Shown: piece after piece, positions 8,708 to 16,689 of the stretch
Position numbering within the stretch: the first letter of the stretch is position 1
How the letters are laid out: the number at the start of each line of letters is the position of its first letter
Assembly: GCA_017521925.1 (NCBI GenBank)
Contig: JAFXBG010000003.1
Coordinates: 1-32,209, forward strand
From: Clostridia bacterium
Lineage (GTDB): Bacteria; Bacillota; Clostridia; Oscillospirales; Acutalibacteraceae
DNA length: 32,209 bases
Reading direction: 5' to 3'
The notes under the pieces: generated by a model
What the model saw: only the letters and a program-made list of their open reading frames with translations
Databases searched by the model: none
What the model was told of the DNA's origin: nothing
Position numbers and translations under genes: made by a program

Positions 8708-9439
8708 ATGAAAATAAGAATATTGGCAGTTACAATGCTTCTGCTTCTTATCTGTGCATGCCCTATGACAGTATTTGCAGAAACTGTTCCTACAGAAGAG
8801 CTTATCCCTACGGAAGATGTTTTTGCAACAGAAGAGCCTTATTATACAGAAGTTCCTGTTGACACAACTGCTCAGACAGACCCTTACTACACAGAACCTG
8901 TAGACACAGGTGCATCTGACACCACACCCTCAGATTATACCGAACCCTACACAGGCGAAACCACAACCGCAGCAGCAACATCCACTGCCCCTGTGGAAAC
9001 CACAACCCAAGTTCAGACAAATCCCCCTGCACCTACTGAGCCTGACGAGGACTCTACTTTCTCAGACTATGTAAGCCCTCAGCCTGTTTATACTCCTGCT
9101 GACCAGGACTTTCAGGAAAAGGACTGGCAGGAAATCAAGCTTGACTTAAGCGCTGACCCTGCTCCCGGCAAACAGAGCTTTGCTGCTATTCAGAACGACA
9201 AAACCAAAGGCAACAGCAGCATAGTAGGTTTTCTTATAGCAGGTATTGCACTTATCTTCATTTCTATTGCAGGCTTTACTTTTGTAATTCTTTATAATCC
9301 TTACAAAAAGAAAAAAGCATCTGCCAAAACAGGCACAAGGTATGCAACCACATCTAAAAATTCTGCAAACTCAAGACAGCGAAACCACACAGAAAACCGC
9401 CGTCCTTATAACCCCGATGATTACAACGACGGATTCTGA
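8708..9439 (+). CDS. Thr/Pro/Glu-rich membrane-anchored surface protein, unknown function
   Basis: This is a 243-aa protein of unrecognised family. It has a type I signal peptide (1-24, ending VFA). A low-complexity extracellular region rich in Thr, Pro, Glu, Asp and Tyr follows (25-135), with repeated TEE/TEP/YTE units. One transmembrane helix (about 172-197) and a basic cytoplasmic tail (YKKKK, then Asn/Arg-rich) complete it. The layout is that of a stalk or sensor anchored in the membrane. The start at 8708 has GGGAGG seven bases upstream; the in-frame TTG at 8687 lies ahead of the ribosome site and is rejected. Its place directly after the foldase lipoprotein suggests a shared envelope role, which is inference. 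Confidence 0.8.
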   Translation: MKIRILAVTMLLLLICACPMTVFAETVPTEELIPTEDVFATEEPYYTEVPVDTTAQTDPYYTEPVDTGASDTTPSDYTEPYTGETTTAAATSTAPVETTTQVQTNPPAPTEPDEDSTFSDYVSPQPVYTPADQDFQEKDWQEIKLDLSADPAPGKQSFAAIQNDKTKGNSSIVGFLIAGIALIFISIAGFTFVILYNPYKKKKASAKTGTRYATTSKNSANSRQRNHTENRRPYNPDDYNDGF

Positions 9440-9461
9440 TAAAACCGAAGAACAAAAAATC

Positions 9462-9496
9462 GCTCCCGAAGTTAAAACTTCGGGAGCATTTATTTT
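9462..9496. terminator. Bidirectional terminator between convergent genes
   Basis: GCTCCCGAAG (9462-9471) pairs perfectly with CTTCGGGAGC (9478-9487) around a 6-nt loop. ATTTATTTT follows on the plus strand and GATTTTTTG on the minus strand. It can end both the plus-strand operon and the convergent dockerin gene. Confidence 0.9.
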
Positions 9497-9508
9497 GTAT
9501 GCAATCAA

Positions 9509-11122
9509 TTAATATTCAAGCCCTGCAACAAATTTTTGTATTGCAGTGACATCTTTTACGTTAACCTTGCCGTCACCGTTAAAATCTGAGGCTTCAAGCT
9601 CAAGCTTTTCTCTGTAAACTTTGCCTAAATCATAACCTGCAATCCGCTTCTGAATTCTTGTTGCATCCCTGACGGTAATTCTGCTGTCATAATCCACGTT
9701 GCCTATAAGCAGATAATGTCCTGTCTGGGGATAATCAAGGAAACTAAGCATAATTTCACGATACTGAGGAAAATCCTCAAAAGCATCTTCAAAATTCAGC
9801 ACCTTATCTTCCTTAGGAAAATACACATAATAGCCAAGCTCATAAGAAGCATATGTGTGGTCGTTGTATACCGCATAATTACCTATCCGCTTAACCGATG
9901 GTGCTTCGTCTTTAATGCTTTCTGCGGCAAATACTGTAACAAAGTCAGGCAAAGTACCGTCATCAGGCTTTTCGTGCCATTTGTATCCCTCGTAGTAAGG
10001 TAAGATTTCTCTGTAGAGATGCTGCCAGCTGTCAGCGGTTATATCAATGCCAAGAAGCTCCAGGATTCTCTTGCCGTAGTCACCGAAAATCGATTGTCCG
10101 CCTGTAAGCTTTACTACCGCTTCAAGGTCCTCAACAACCCCCTGAGTAAACGCCTCGTAAAGAGTGTAAACCTTGTTGTCAGGTGTCAGAACATAAAGTG
10201 CCACAGAATTATTTTCACCTATTCCGCAGGGGTCTCCGTTATAAAAATAATAGTCGCCAATCTGTTCTTTTGCTATAATCTGAGGATATGCACAGTTGCC
10301 GTAATATGCGTGGAAAATCACATTTTCCCCTGCATAACCGTAAGGCTCGCAGTGAATAATTTCGCCGTTTTGAGGCTCATAGCCGTATCTGTCGCCAAAA
10401 GCATACAGGCACCTGTGCATAAGGTCAAGGTCTATATCTTCTTTATAAATTGAATGATACTCAAAACCGCTAAAACCGTGGTCTGGGGAAACACCAAAGA
10501 ATCCCTTGATATCAAGTGCTTCTTCAAAAGTGTAAATCTCATCGTTGGTGCTTACATAAATGCCTAACTCGTAGGGCGAAAAAGTAGCGCTTCGGTGATA
10601 ACACTCATTGTTTATTACAACATTAACGGGACTTTCAAGAGGCTCTTCCCAGCTTGTAGCGGTAAATACCACTGTGCCGTCGTAGTATTTCATTGTTTTT
10701 TCAATTCTTACGTCAGCTTCATAAGAAGGCTTGCCAAGCTTTTCTACACAATAACCATAAAACTTCTCTTTAAGCTCTGCCTTATAATCATTTTTTGTGC
10801 CGTCATTAAAAAGCAGGTTTTCGTAATAACCGTTGGCAAAGGTAAAAGTATACATATACCCATAGCCGTTTATATATTCTCTTTCCAGTTTTTCACCGGG
10901 AAAGGTCATTGGCTTACCCTCTTGCTCTGACCTGCCTCCTGTGGCATAAACATATACATCATTCCAATACTCGGTATTCTTAAAGCCATAAGTCACAGAA
11001 CCAACTATTTCATCCACAGTCGGGATTAATACATAATCTGTGCTTTCCTCGGCATTTGCAAAAAGTGCCGAGCCTGACACCATAAGCACCATAACCAACA
11101 CAAAGGATAATACTTTCTTCAT
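9509..11122 (-). CDS. Secreted dockerin protein with CBM26-like domain and internal repeats
   Basis: This 537-aa secreted protein has a signal peptide (1-24). Residues about 48-113 (WNDVYVYATGG, FPGEKL, LLFNDG) resemble a family 26 starch-binding module. Three units at about 168-207, 287-328 and 411-450 share the pattern YELGxYV...DxVYTFEEAF and recur every 119-124 residues. The C-terminus (474-537) is a type I dockerin with two calcium loops, NVDYDSRITVRDATRIQ and DFNGDGKVNVKDVTAIQ, which would plug the protein into a cohesin scaffold outside the cell. I see no glycosidase domain, so it is probably a binding or structural subunit. The ribosome site AAGGAGG precedes the ATG. The dockerin call is firm; the starch-binding call is tentative. 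Confidence 0.85.
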   Translation of the reverse strand: MKKVLSFVLVMVLMVSGSALFANAEESTDYVLIPTVDEIVGSVTYGFKNTEYWNDVYVYATGGRSEQEGKPMTFPGEKLEREYINGYGYMYTFTFANGYYENLLFNDGTKNDYKAELKEKFYGYCVEKLGKPSYEADVRIEKTMKYYDGTVVFTATSWEEPLESPVNVVINNECYHRSATFSPYELGIYVSTNDEIYTFEEALDIKGFFGVSPDHGFSGFEYHSIYKEDIDLDLMHRCLYAFGDRYGYEPQNGEIIHCEPYGYAGENVIFHAYYGNCAYPQIIAKEQIGDYYFYNGDPCGIGENNSVALYVLTPDNKVYTLYEAFTQGVVEDLEAVVKLTGGQSIFGDYGKRILELLGIDITADSWQHLYREILPYYEGYKWHEKPDDGTLPDFVTVFAAESIKDEAPSVKRIGNYAVYNDHTYASYELGYYVYFPKEDKVLNFEDAFEDFPQYREIMLSFLDYPQTGHYLLIGNVDYDSRITVRDATRIQKRIAGYDLGKVYREKLELEASDFNGDGKVNVKDVTAIQKFVAGLEY

Positions 11123-11267
11123 ATATAAACCTCCTTAATATCTTTCACTTATTAGACGCAGATTCTCAGAAATCCTCACACTAAAATTATAGCATTCATT
11201 CAAAAACCTCACAATTCGGATATGTATACAAAAACATCAGCCGTGCTTTGTCTGATATAACAAACAA

Positions 11268-11295
11268 AGAGGCGATTCAACCAAGAACCGCCTCT
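11268..11295 (-). terminator. Terminator of the phage-particle operon
   Basis: AGAGGCG (11268-11274) pairs with CGCCTCT (11289-11295). On the minus strand TTTGTTTGTT follows. It lies just after the stop codon of the last particle gene. Confidence 0.7.
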
Positions 11296-11300
11296 ATAAT

Positions 11301-11741
11301 TTATTTAAACATTATAACCTTGTACTGTACACCAGTCTCGTTAAGGCAAGCTGTGTCGTTCTGACTTACCGTAAAACCTGTACCCGATGCCGAAAGACTG
11401 AGCCCCAGAGTTGAACCCAGCCCCACGTAGCCAATAGCCGAGTACATTTTATTTCCATCCGCAAAAGGCTTATTGTTTGCAAAAACCGAAAAATACCTGA
11501 ACTTTTCTGTAAGGGTTATGGTCTTTGAGCTTTCGCCTGTACCTGTGTACATATAAACCATATGAGAGTCCCTGAGATACTCTTTTTCCTCCGCGGTTAC
11601 GTGAATATTGCCGTTGTTAATGTGACTGCCCACAACAGCGTCAAGCTTTGCATTGTCGCTGTTAAAATCATTACGCATAGGTCTGTCGTTTTCAGCCCAC
11701 TGATTAAGAGAAAGGTTTGTTGTTTTATTTGTTGATGGCAT
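11301..11741 (-). CDS. Small tail-fibre-like protein
   Basis: This 146-aa protein ends the particle operon. The N-terminal half (NLSLNQWAENDRPMRNDFNSDNAKLD, then HVTAEEKEYL) matches the start of many Clostridial phage fibre or receptor-binding proteins that attach to the baseplate. The C-terminal half is Gly/Ser/Thr-rich and probably beta-structured, and could form a short tip. It is far shorter than usual fibres and no fibre-assembly chaperone follows. GGAGG precedes the ATG, which overlaps the previous stop codon (TAATG). A terminator follows 5 bp after the stop. Confidence 0.6.
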   Translation of the reverse strand: MPSTNKTTNLSLNQWAENDRPMRNDFNSDNAKLDAVVGSHINNGNIHVTAEEKEYLRDSHMVYMYTGTGESSKTITLTEKFRYFSVFANNKPFADGNKMYSAIGYVGLGSTLGLSLSASGTGFTVSQNDTACLNETGVQYKVIMFK

Positions 11742-12319
11742 TATATCTCCTCCTGAATACTATAGTCTATTTCTTTCCAGCGGTATCCTTTTTTGTCCAA
11801 GTCACCGAATGTATTATTCAAAGCATCGGAAATGCTCCAGTCAAAACCTGCAAACACCACATCAAAATTAAGATGAGCAGGCAAAAGTGCCTCTGCCTGA
11901 TACACTACCCACTCTCGTTGTGCAGTTGTCAGCTCATTTTCTGACAAATTAATTACTATACGCAAATCCTCAGGGTATTCCTCAATTATACCCTCTACTC
12001 CCATAAGCCTGAGCATTTTTTCAAAGCCTTCAGGGGTAAAGTCGGCGGTACTGAGGCTTAGTCGCTGAGTTAGCATTTCCCGTCTTTTTTTCAGGGGCAA
12101 ATCATCCTGAACACTGCCCACCATCCGTTCAAGATTTTCTATTCCGTAGGTTTCTGCCGTAGATATAAAGTTTTCTCTTAAAAGACTTTTTAGGCTATCC
12201 CTTAAAAGGTCCAGCCCCTGCGAAAACGCCGCCAGCTCAGCAAAATTAATACTGCCTTCCTTTAAGTTATAAATACCTAAAGGCGTAAGCTTCTGAATCA
12301 TAGAATCAAGAGTACTCAT
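11741..12319 (-). CDS. Baseplate wedge protein, XkdU/gpI-like
   Basis: This 192-aa protein occupies the position of gpI of P2 or YmfQ/XkdU of PBSX, which joins the baseplate wedge to the fibres. LERMVGSVQDDLPLKKRREML and GFEKMLRLMGVEG fit the DUF2313-type family. The C-terminal part, with PAHLNFDVVF (about residues 150-160), is typical too. The start overlaps the stop of the gpJ-like gene as TGATG, so translation is likely coupled. Confidence 0.75.
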   Translation of the reverse strand: MSTLDSMIQKLTPLGIYNLKEGSINFAELAAFSQGLDLLRDSLKSLLRENFISTAETYGIENLERMVGSVQDDLPLKKRREMLTQRLSLSTADFTPEGFEKMLRLMGVEGIIEEYPEDLRIVINLSENELTTAQREWVVYQAEALLPAHLNFDVVFAGFDWSISDALNNTFGDLDKKGYRWKEIDYSIQEEI

Positions 12320-13380
12320 CAGACTCTCCTTGTAACGTTAATTATTCCCGCCACAGGAAACAGGCTTTTGTCAGCAACAAAATCACTGTTGACCTGAGGC
12401 ACGAAGCTTAAGCTTTTTACGCCCTCGGTATGATACACACATTCAGAAATGTCGCACATAAGCACCTCTGAACCAACGCCTTGTCCGGATATATAATCTG
12501 TTACGTTATCAATCACTCTTCGTCTGACATCGCTGTAAGCATAGCCCTCGTTAACATCAATTTCAAGGTAAAAATCAACCGTGGCAGGACTTGCTTTTTT
12601 CACCAGAACATCAACGTTCACCTCGCGCTCTGCAGACAAAAGCTCCTGTACACTGCGAAGTGCTTCGTTTGATGCCACACTGCCCTCTGCGGCTATGTAT
12701 ACATCCACCGTACCTACGCCTCTTGCTCTGGGAACTGCGGCGGCTGAGCTGACTCCCTTAATGCTCTGAGCCTTTGCTTCATAGTAGGCACAGTTAGCAC
12801 CATTCTGAGGAAATCTTATGCTGTTCTCCACTCTTGCCCTCAGGCTTTCGTCGCTTTCTTTGTTGCAGCCTCCTGAGAAAGCCTCAGAATTTATTACTGC
12901 ATCTATGCCTGCAGGGGGAGTTACCATAAGACAGATGCGATTCTTGATTACGTTGTATTTTCTTCCCTTGTCAAGGCTTTGCGCTGTTACCGATACAGAC
13001 AACGCACCTGCTGAAAGCACCGCGTCAGCCGTAGTTTCAAACCTGAGCAAAGATGTAACATCTGCCACCACCGTGCCTTTGGGAATATTAATATTACGGG
13101 TGGCAGGCTCATTTACCGAAAAGGTAACCTCTCCTCGTGAAACTGTCGCATCCCGCCTTGTAATGCCTCTTTCTTCTGCGTGCATATCAAGGTATTCGCC
13201 CTCTGCAGTTGATACAAACATCTGCCTTCTGAGCCACTCTGTATTGACCAGATTGGAGTAAACCTCTCCTGCCAGCACCCTTAGTCTTATACCTATATCA
13301 GAGCTTTCGTCAGGAACAACACCTGAAAGCTCTGTGTATTTTTCTGTCATTCTTTTTAAAATCTCATCATAAGTCTGCAC
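12319..13380 (-). CDS. Baseplate J-like protein, XkdT/gpJ family
   Basis: The 353 aa fit the baseplate J family found in Mu, P2 and PBSX, the core wedge component of contractile baseplates. Recognisable segments are the N-terminal SDIGIRLRVLAGEVYSNL, AEERGITRRDATVSRG near residue 70, and the central beta-rich region with SGGCNKESDESLRARVE. The GTG start at 13380 follows AGGAGG by about ten bases and overlaps the upstream gp25-like gene by 14 bp. Its presence argues for a contractile-type baseplate ancestry, although no sheath gene is found. Confidence 0.9.
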   Translation of the reverse strand: MQTYDEILKRMTEKYTELSGVVPDESSDIGIRLRVLAGEVYSNLVNTEWLRRQMFVSTAEGEYLDMHAEERGITRRDATVSRGEVTFSVNEPATRNINIPKGTVVADVTSLLRFETTADAVLSAGALSVSVTAQSLDKGRKYNVIKNRICLMVTPPAGIDAVINSEAFSGGCNKESDESLRARVENSIRFPQNGANCAYYEAKAQSIKGVSSAAAVPRARGVGTVDVYIAAEGSVASNEALRSVQELLSAEREVNVDVLVKKASPATVDFYLEIDVNEGYAYSDVRRRVIDNVTDYISGQGVGSEVLMCDISECVYHTEGVKSLSFVPQVNSDFVADKSLFPVAGIINVTRRV

Positions 13381-13723
13381 TTAGCGTCACCTCCTGCTTT
13401 CTTGTTTCTGTTGAATTGCTTACAGAGATTAACAGCGAAATTCCGCCGTCAGGGGTTTTGCTGATTTTCTCAACCTCAGCGGTATATCCCCTGTTATCTA
13501 TAATAGCCTCCTGCAAAAGAAGGCTTGCATTTTTAAGGGCTTTAGGACTGTTTATGTCAATACCGGCAATTTCAGTACCCAGCGCCTTATGATACAAAAA
13601 TCTTCCTTTTCTGATTTTTGCGGAAAATACGGCTTTCTGCAACACCTCGTCTATGCCTTTTACAAAGCGATAGTCTCCAAAGCTTTCAACACATATGTCT
13701 CCGTTGATGATAAACGTATCCAT
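13367..13723 (-). CDS. Baseplate gp25/GpW/XkdS-like protein
   Basis: This 118-aa protein is of the gp25-like lysozyme-fold baseplate wedge family (XkdS, DUF2634). GDYRFVKGIDEVLQKAVFS and the RFLYHKALGTEIAG segment near residues 40-53 are typical, followed by a beta-strand region. Homologues start sheath assembly in T4-like tails, so it is notable that the sheath is missing here. The ATG overlaps the stop of the spike gene (TAATG). Confidence 0.75.
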   Translation of the reverse strand: MDTFIINGDICVESFGDYRFVKGIDEVLQKAVFSAKIRKGRFLYHKALGTEIAGIDINSPKALKNASLLLQEAIIDNRGYTAEVEKISKTPDGGISLLISVSNSTETRKQEVTLSADL

Positions 13724-14061
13724 TATGCCTCCACCTTCTTTCCGTTAATAAGCACCGAACCGTCATTTTTAAGCAAAATGCTTGCACCTCCCTGAGAATA
13801 AAGCAAAAGCTCGCCGCGGCTGAGCTTAAGGGGAGAATCAGCAACAACACCTACGCAGGCTTCTCCGCCGTCAAAGGGCACCACCACAGCACCCTCGCCT
13901 ACAGGCGGTACATAAGCAATTCCGTAAGGAGCCACCACCATAACGTCACCGTGCTGAGTAGACGCATCCACCTGCACACGGCTTGCCTGAGAAGATGTTA
14001 CACTGCCTTTTGTGGCCGTGGTTACAATTTTACCTTTATTCAAAAATGATGTAAGCCACAT
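13723..14061 (-). CDS. Baseplate spike, gpV/gp45-like OB-fold protein
   Basis: The 112 aa begin with an OB-fold-like stretch (SRVQVDASTQHGDVMVVAPYG, then PPVGEGAVVVPFDGG). They end in a short beta repeat with SQGGASILLKNDGSVLINGK, typical of the trimeric spike helix of P2 gpV and similar phage proteins. It is shorter than most gpV proteins. It lies 2 bp after the XkdQ-like gene with GGAGG before its ATG. In a particle it would form the puncturing tip beneath the hub. Confidence 0.7.
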   Translation of the reverse strand: MWLTSFLNKGKIVTTATKGSVTSSQASRVQVDASTQHGDVMVVAPYGIAYVPPVGEGAVVVPFDGGEACVGVVADSPLKLSRGELLLYSQGGASILLKNDGSVLINGKKVEA

Positions 14062-14063
14062 AG

Positions 14064-14972
14064 CTATTCCTCCTTTTTAAGAATCCTGAGCTTGGTATAT
14101 TCGCCTTTTTCGTCTGCCGTATACCTTACCGACGTCACATAATACTCTTCAGGGTTATCCGTAAGCAACACTGTTTTGCCCAAGGCATCACCCAAAAATC
14201 CGCGGCAGACTACATCAGCATAAAAGCTTTTCTTTTTTGCTTCGTCAAAAATAATATCGGCATCCTTAACGCTTGAACCATCTGACGCAAGGTTTATGTA
14301 TCTTACCTTGTTTATACCCTGATTTTCCGCACCTGCGTCAGACACAAAGGTATTATACCCTTCGCCGTCTTTGTATTTGAAATACACCCTCGATACCCTG
14401 TTACACCTGAGATGCACCACCCTCATGTCTAAAACAGGTATACCGTTTTTTCCAAACTCCAGCACATCTTCGCTTTTTACACCTTCAATAAAAAGCTCGT
14501 CCCCTCTGCATTTAGGAAAAACTGAGTATAGTGCCATGGCAAAACGCCTTATTGCCGTATAGCAGGATATGCCCTTTTCCACCGTAAACCGTCCGCTGTA
14601 AATCCTGTTTTCGCCTTTAAGTTCCTTAAACCCAAAGGGTTTTGCGTAGCGGTCAAAAATATCTTTAGCCGACGGATTCACAAAGCTCATAGGGTAAGCC
14701 TCGCTGTCAATAAGCCGTGCAGAGCTGTCACGGGCAATAACTTCCGTATAAGATTTTTTACCGAAAATCTCAGTCTGCTCGTCAATTTCTCCGCTGAAGA
14801 CAAGGGTGCCTTCTCTGAAAAGCTCCACCTTTGTCAAAACGGGGAAACCCATACCTTTAATTTTCAATGTAACACTGTCAGCAGGTACATCGTCCTCTAT
14901 ATCCATAACAATACTCATGGGTGTTTCTTCTGTTACTCTGCCGTTTATATCTGTCAATAAGGCTTTCAACAT
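14064..14972 (-). CDS. Baseplate hub, XkdQ/gpD-like protein
   Basis: This 302-aa protein has the hub pattern of PBSX XkdQ and P2 gpD. The N-terminal beta-domain has DSVTLKIKGMG and FREGTLVFSGEIDEQ. A LysM-adjacent central domain contains IFDRYAKPFGF and KGISCYTAIRRFA, and the C-terminal part ends YYVTSVRYTADEKGEYTKL. Such hubs connect the end of the tail tube to the spike. The ATG at 14972 overlaps the LysM gene by 7 bp. It is intact. Confidence 0.75.
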   Translation of the reverse strand: MLKALLTDINGRVTEETPMSIVMDIEDDVPADSVTLKIKGMGFPVLTKVELFREGTLVFSGEIDEQTEIFGKKSYTEVIARDSSARLIDSEAYPMSFVNPSAKDIFDRYAKPFGFKELKGENRIYSGRFTVEKGISCYTAIRRFAMALYSVFPKCRGDELFIEGVKSEDVLEFGKNGIPVLDMRVVHLRCNRVSRVYFKYKDGEGYNTFVSDAGAENQGINKVRYINLASDGSSVKDADIIFDEAKKKSFYADVVCRGFLGDALGKTVLLTDNPEEYYVTSVRYTADEKGEYTKLRILKKEE

Positions 14973-15481
14973 ACCTTTATCTCCTTAATGTTCTCAAGCT
15001 CGTCAGGACGACGCACATAAGGGTTAAGCTTAACCAGAAAATCCACAGTTACGCCATAATTATAGGCAATATCAAAAAGAGTTTCGCCGGGATTTACTTT
15101 GTGGATAATTTCTGTCACCTTATTATTTTCACAGCTTGCTTCGTCAAACTGAAAACTGTAGCTTATGGTATCGGGAGTAGGGTCAGCAAGAACAGAGAGC
15201 TTTGTAAACATCGCCTTAAAGGGCTTTTCAAAAGGCAAGGAAAGTATTCCCTTGCCACCCTCTGACTGCAACGAATACAACTTTGCGTACTGCTCTACGC
15301 AGTCCTTGCCCGACAGCACGCCCTTACCCTTAACAGTTCTGCATTTTCTGCCTGTATACTCTTTGAGCTCACCGCTGTAAAGCAAGTTATAGTCCGCAAC
15401 GCCCTCTTCGCTTATAATCTCCAAAGACAAAGGATTACACCAAAGAGTAAAACCTTTGAATCTCATTAATGCCGTTTCCAT
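14966..15481 (-). CDS. LysM baseplate protein, XkdP-like
   Basis: This 171-aa protein has an N-terminal beta-domain (MRFKGFTLWCNPLSLEI, KGVLSGKDC) and a C-terminal LysM motif (about 124-171: HKVNPGETLFDIAYNYGV and FLVKLNPYV). In PBSX-type phages the equivalent protein joins tape measure and tube to the hub and may touch peptidoglycan. Here no tape-measure gene precedes it; the gene directly upstream is the 38-aa ORF. AAGGAG lies before the ATG. Family assignment rests on the LysM and the position. Confidence 0.75.
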   Translation of the reverse strand: METALMRFKGFTLWCNPLSLEIISEEGVADYNLLYSGELKEYTGRKCRTVKGKGVLSGKDCVEQYAKLYSLQSEGGKGILSLPFEKPFKAMFTKLSVLADPTPDTISYSFQFDEASCENNKVTEIIHKVNPGETLFDIAYNYGVTVDFLVKLNPYVRRPDELENIKEIKVC

Positions 15482-15492
15482 ATTACCACTCC

Positions 15493-15609
15493 TTACTTTT
15501 CAAACTCCGCCGAGTATCGTCTGCTGTCACGTTGAAGCTCACGACTTAAAACTTCTGCCGCGGTTTCTTCGTATATCTCATCGGTTCCCCGCTGAAAATC
15601 AGTATTCAT
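15493..15609 (-). CDS. 38-aa small ORF at the position of the tape-measure gene
   Basis: This small gene starts with ATG at 15609 behind GAGGTG and ends with TAA at 15493. It overlaps the end of the 246-aa gene by 11 bp and stops 11 bp before the LysM gene. The product, MNTDFQRGTDEIYEETAAEV then LSRELQRDSRRYSAEFEK, is highly charged and likely one amphipathic helix. I recognise no family. The neat coupling to both neighbours supports a real gene. It sits exactly where tube chaperones and tape-measure genes usually are, so it may be a tiny tail-length or assembly factor, or the leftover of a larger gene. Confidence 0.6.
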   Translation of the reverse strand: MNTDFQRGTDEIYEETAAEVLSRELQRDSRRYSAEFEK

Positions 15610-16339
15610 CCTGCACCTCTTTTTCAAAAAACGTCATACTTTCTGCCGTAATATCATAGATAAAGGTCACTTCTCCGGATTGGGTCTGCACTCTGTTAAG
15701 CTTGCTTACACAGCAACCACAGTAAACTTCTGTGAAATTACCAAAATCAAACTTAAGTTCAGAGCTTCCGTGGATTTTTAAAAACATTTTTGTTTTAAGC
15801 TTTATATTAAAGTCTGTCTTACCTGTATCTGAGATTCTGTACCCGTTTAAAAGCTCAGGCTTTTTCTCAACTGCAGCAGTGCTTGCAACTTCAAAAGAAA
15901 CAAGGCCATTAAACAAAGCATCATCAACATACAGCTGACACCCTGCATCTGTAACATTTACATCCTCAACCTTTATTACAATATCGGTAAAAAGTGTACC
16001 GCTTGTGTCAAGGTATCGAGGCTCGCTTATCTCTATCCGGCTTATTCTTAAAGACTCATTTATTGCCTCAGCCACCCACTGTGACATCTCAGAAAGCCGC
16101 TTGCCCCCTGCCCCTGTGGGGGCAAGAAGGCAAAGCTTGACTTCTGTGGTAAATCCGAAGGTTGAGTTTGAATATTGGCTGTTATACTCAGACTTGCCAA
16201 TACCAATGCAAAGAGTAAACGAGCAAACAGGGTTTTCTGCAGCATTACGGTTTCTGGAATAAACACAAGCCACACCGCTTAGCTCTTCCTTTGATTTCAC
16301 CGCATTTACTATAGCTTTTATAATACTGTCAGTCTTCAT
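15599..16339 (-). CDS. Two-part neck/tail protein, possibly tail terminator fused to a tube-like domain
   Basis: This 246-aa protein sits where tail-completion and tail-tube genes are expected. Residues about 1-105 (helix, then beta-strands, ending VAEAINESLRIS) fit the size and layout of tail-terminator or completion proteins. Residues about 105-246 (QLYVDDALFNGLVSFEVAS, KMFLKIHGSSELKFDFGNF, GEVTFIYDITAE) look like one beta-sandwich or barrel, as in tube or baseplate-ring proteins. The fusion reading is inference. ATG at 16339, behind GAGGAGG, is preferred over the longer frame opening at 16387. It overlaps the upstream connector by 4 bp. Confidence 0.5.
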   Translation of the reverse strand: MKTDSIIKAIVNAVKSKEELSGVACVYSRNRNAAENPVCSFTLCIGIGKSEYNSQYSNSTFGFTTEVKLCLLAPTGAGGKRLSEMSQWVAEAINESLRISRIEISEPRYLDTSGTLFTDIVIKVEDVNVTDAGCQLYVDDALFNGLVSFEVASTAAVEKKPELLNGYRISDTGKTDFNIKLKTKMFLKIHGSSELKFDFGNFTEVYCGCCVSKLNRVQTQSGEVTFIYDITAESMTFFEKEVQDEY

Positions 16340-16689
16340 AAAACGTCCTCCTCTTTGTGCCTGACGTAAGGCGAAAGCACCGCCCATACATAAACAGGCT
16401 TTGACGACATCGTCACGGTTTCGCTTCTTTTTAAAACAAACTTTTTTTCCTTTGCCTCAAAAAATGCTGTACCAAGCACAGGCAGCTTTACATCCGCAGG
16501 GCAGATAAGCAGGTAATTGCCGCTGTCAAACAAGCCCTGGGGCAACTGCTCACCGCCTAAATAAAGCTTGTTTTTGTAAAGCAAAGGCTCAAGAACACCT
16601 ATAAAACTTGTTTTACCCTCTTCTGTGGTAACAGTAATCCTTTCGCCGTATTTTTTCAGCTCATTAAAAACACTGCTGTAAATGCTCAA
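16336..16689 (-). CDS. Head-tail stopper-like protein
   Basis: This 117-aa protein follows the adaptor gene and has a beta-rich composition (ERITVTTEEGKTSFIGVLEP, LKRSETVTMSSKPVYVWAVL), as in head-closure or stopper proteins. The TTG start at 16689 has GGGAGGG about seven bases upstream and overlaps the adaptor stop codon (TTGA). The longer frame to 16749 is shadowed by the adaptor gene and has no ribosome site. Assignment rests mainly on position and size. Confidence 0.55.
   Translation of the reverse strand: MSIYSSVFNELKKYGERITVTTEEGKTSFIGVLEPLLYKNKLYLGGEQLPQGLFDSGNYLLICPADVKLPVLGTAFFEAKEKKFVLKRSETVTMSSKPVYVWAVLSPYVRHKEEDVL

Noticed and set aside
9716-10930. Plus-strand ORFs within the dockerin gene
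   Set aside because: They are antisense shadows; the minus-strand frame has signal peptide, dockerin and ribosome site.
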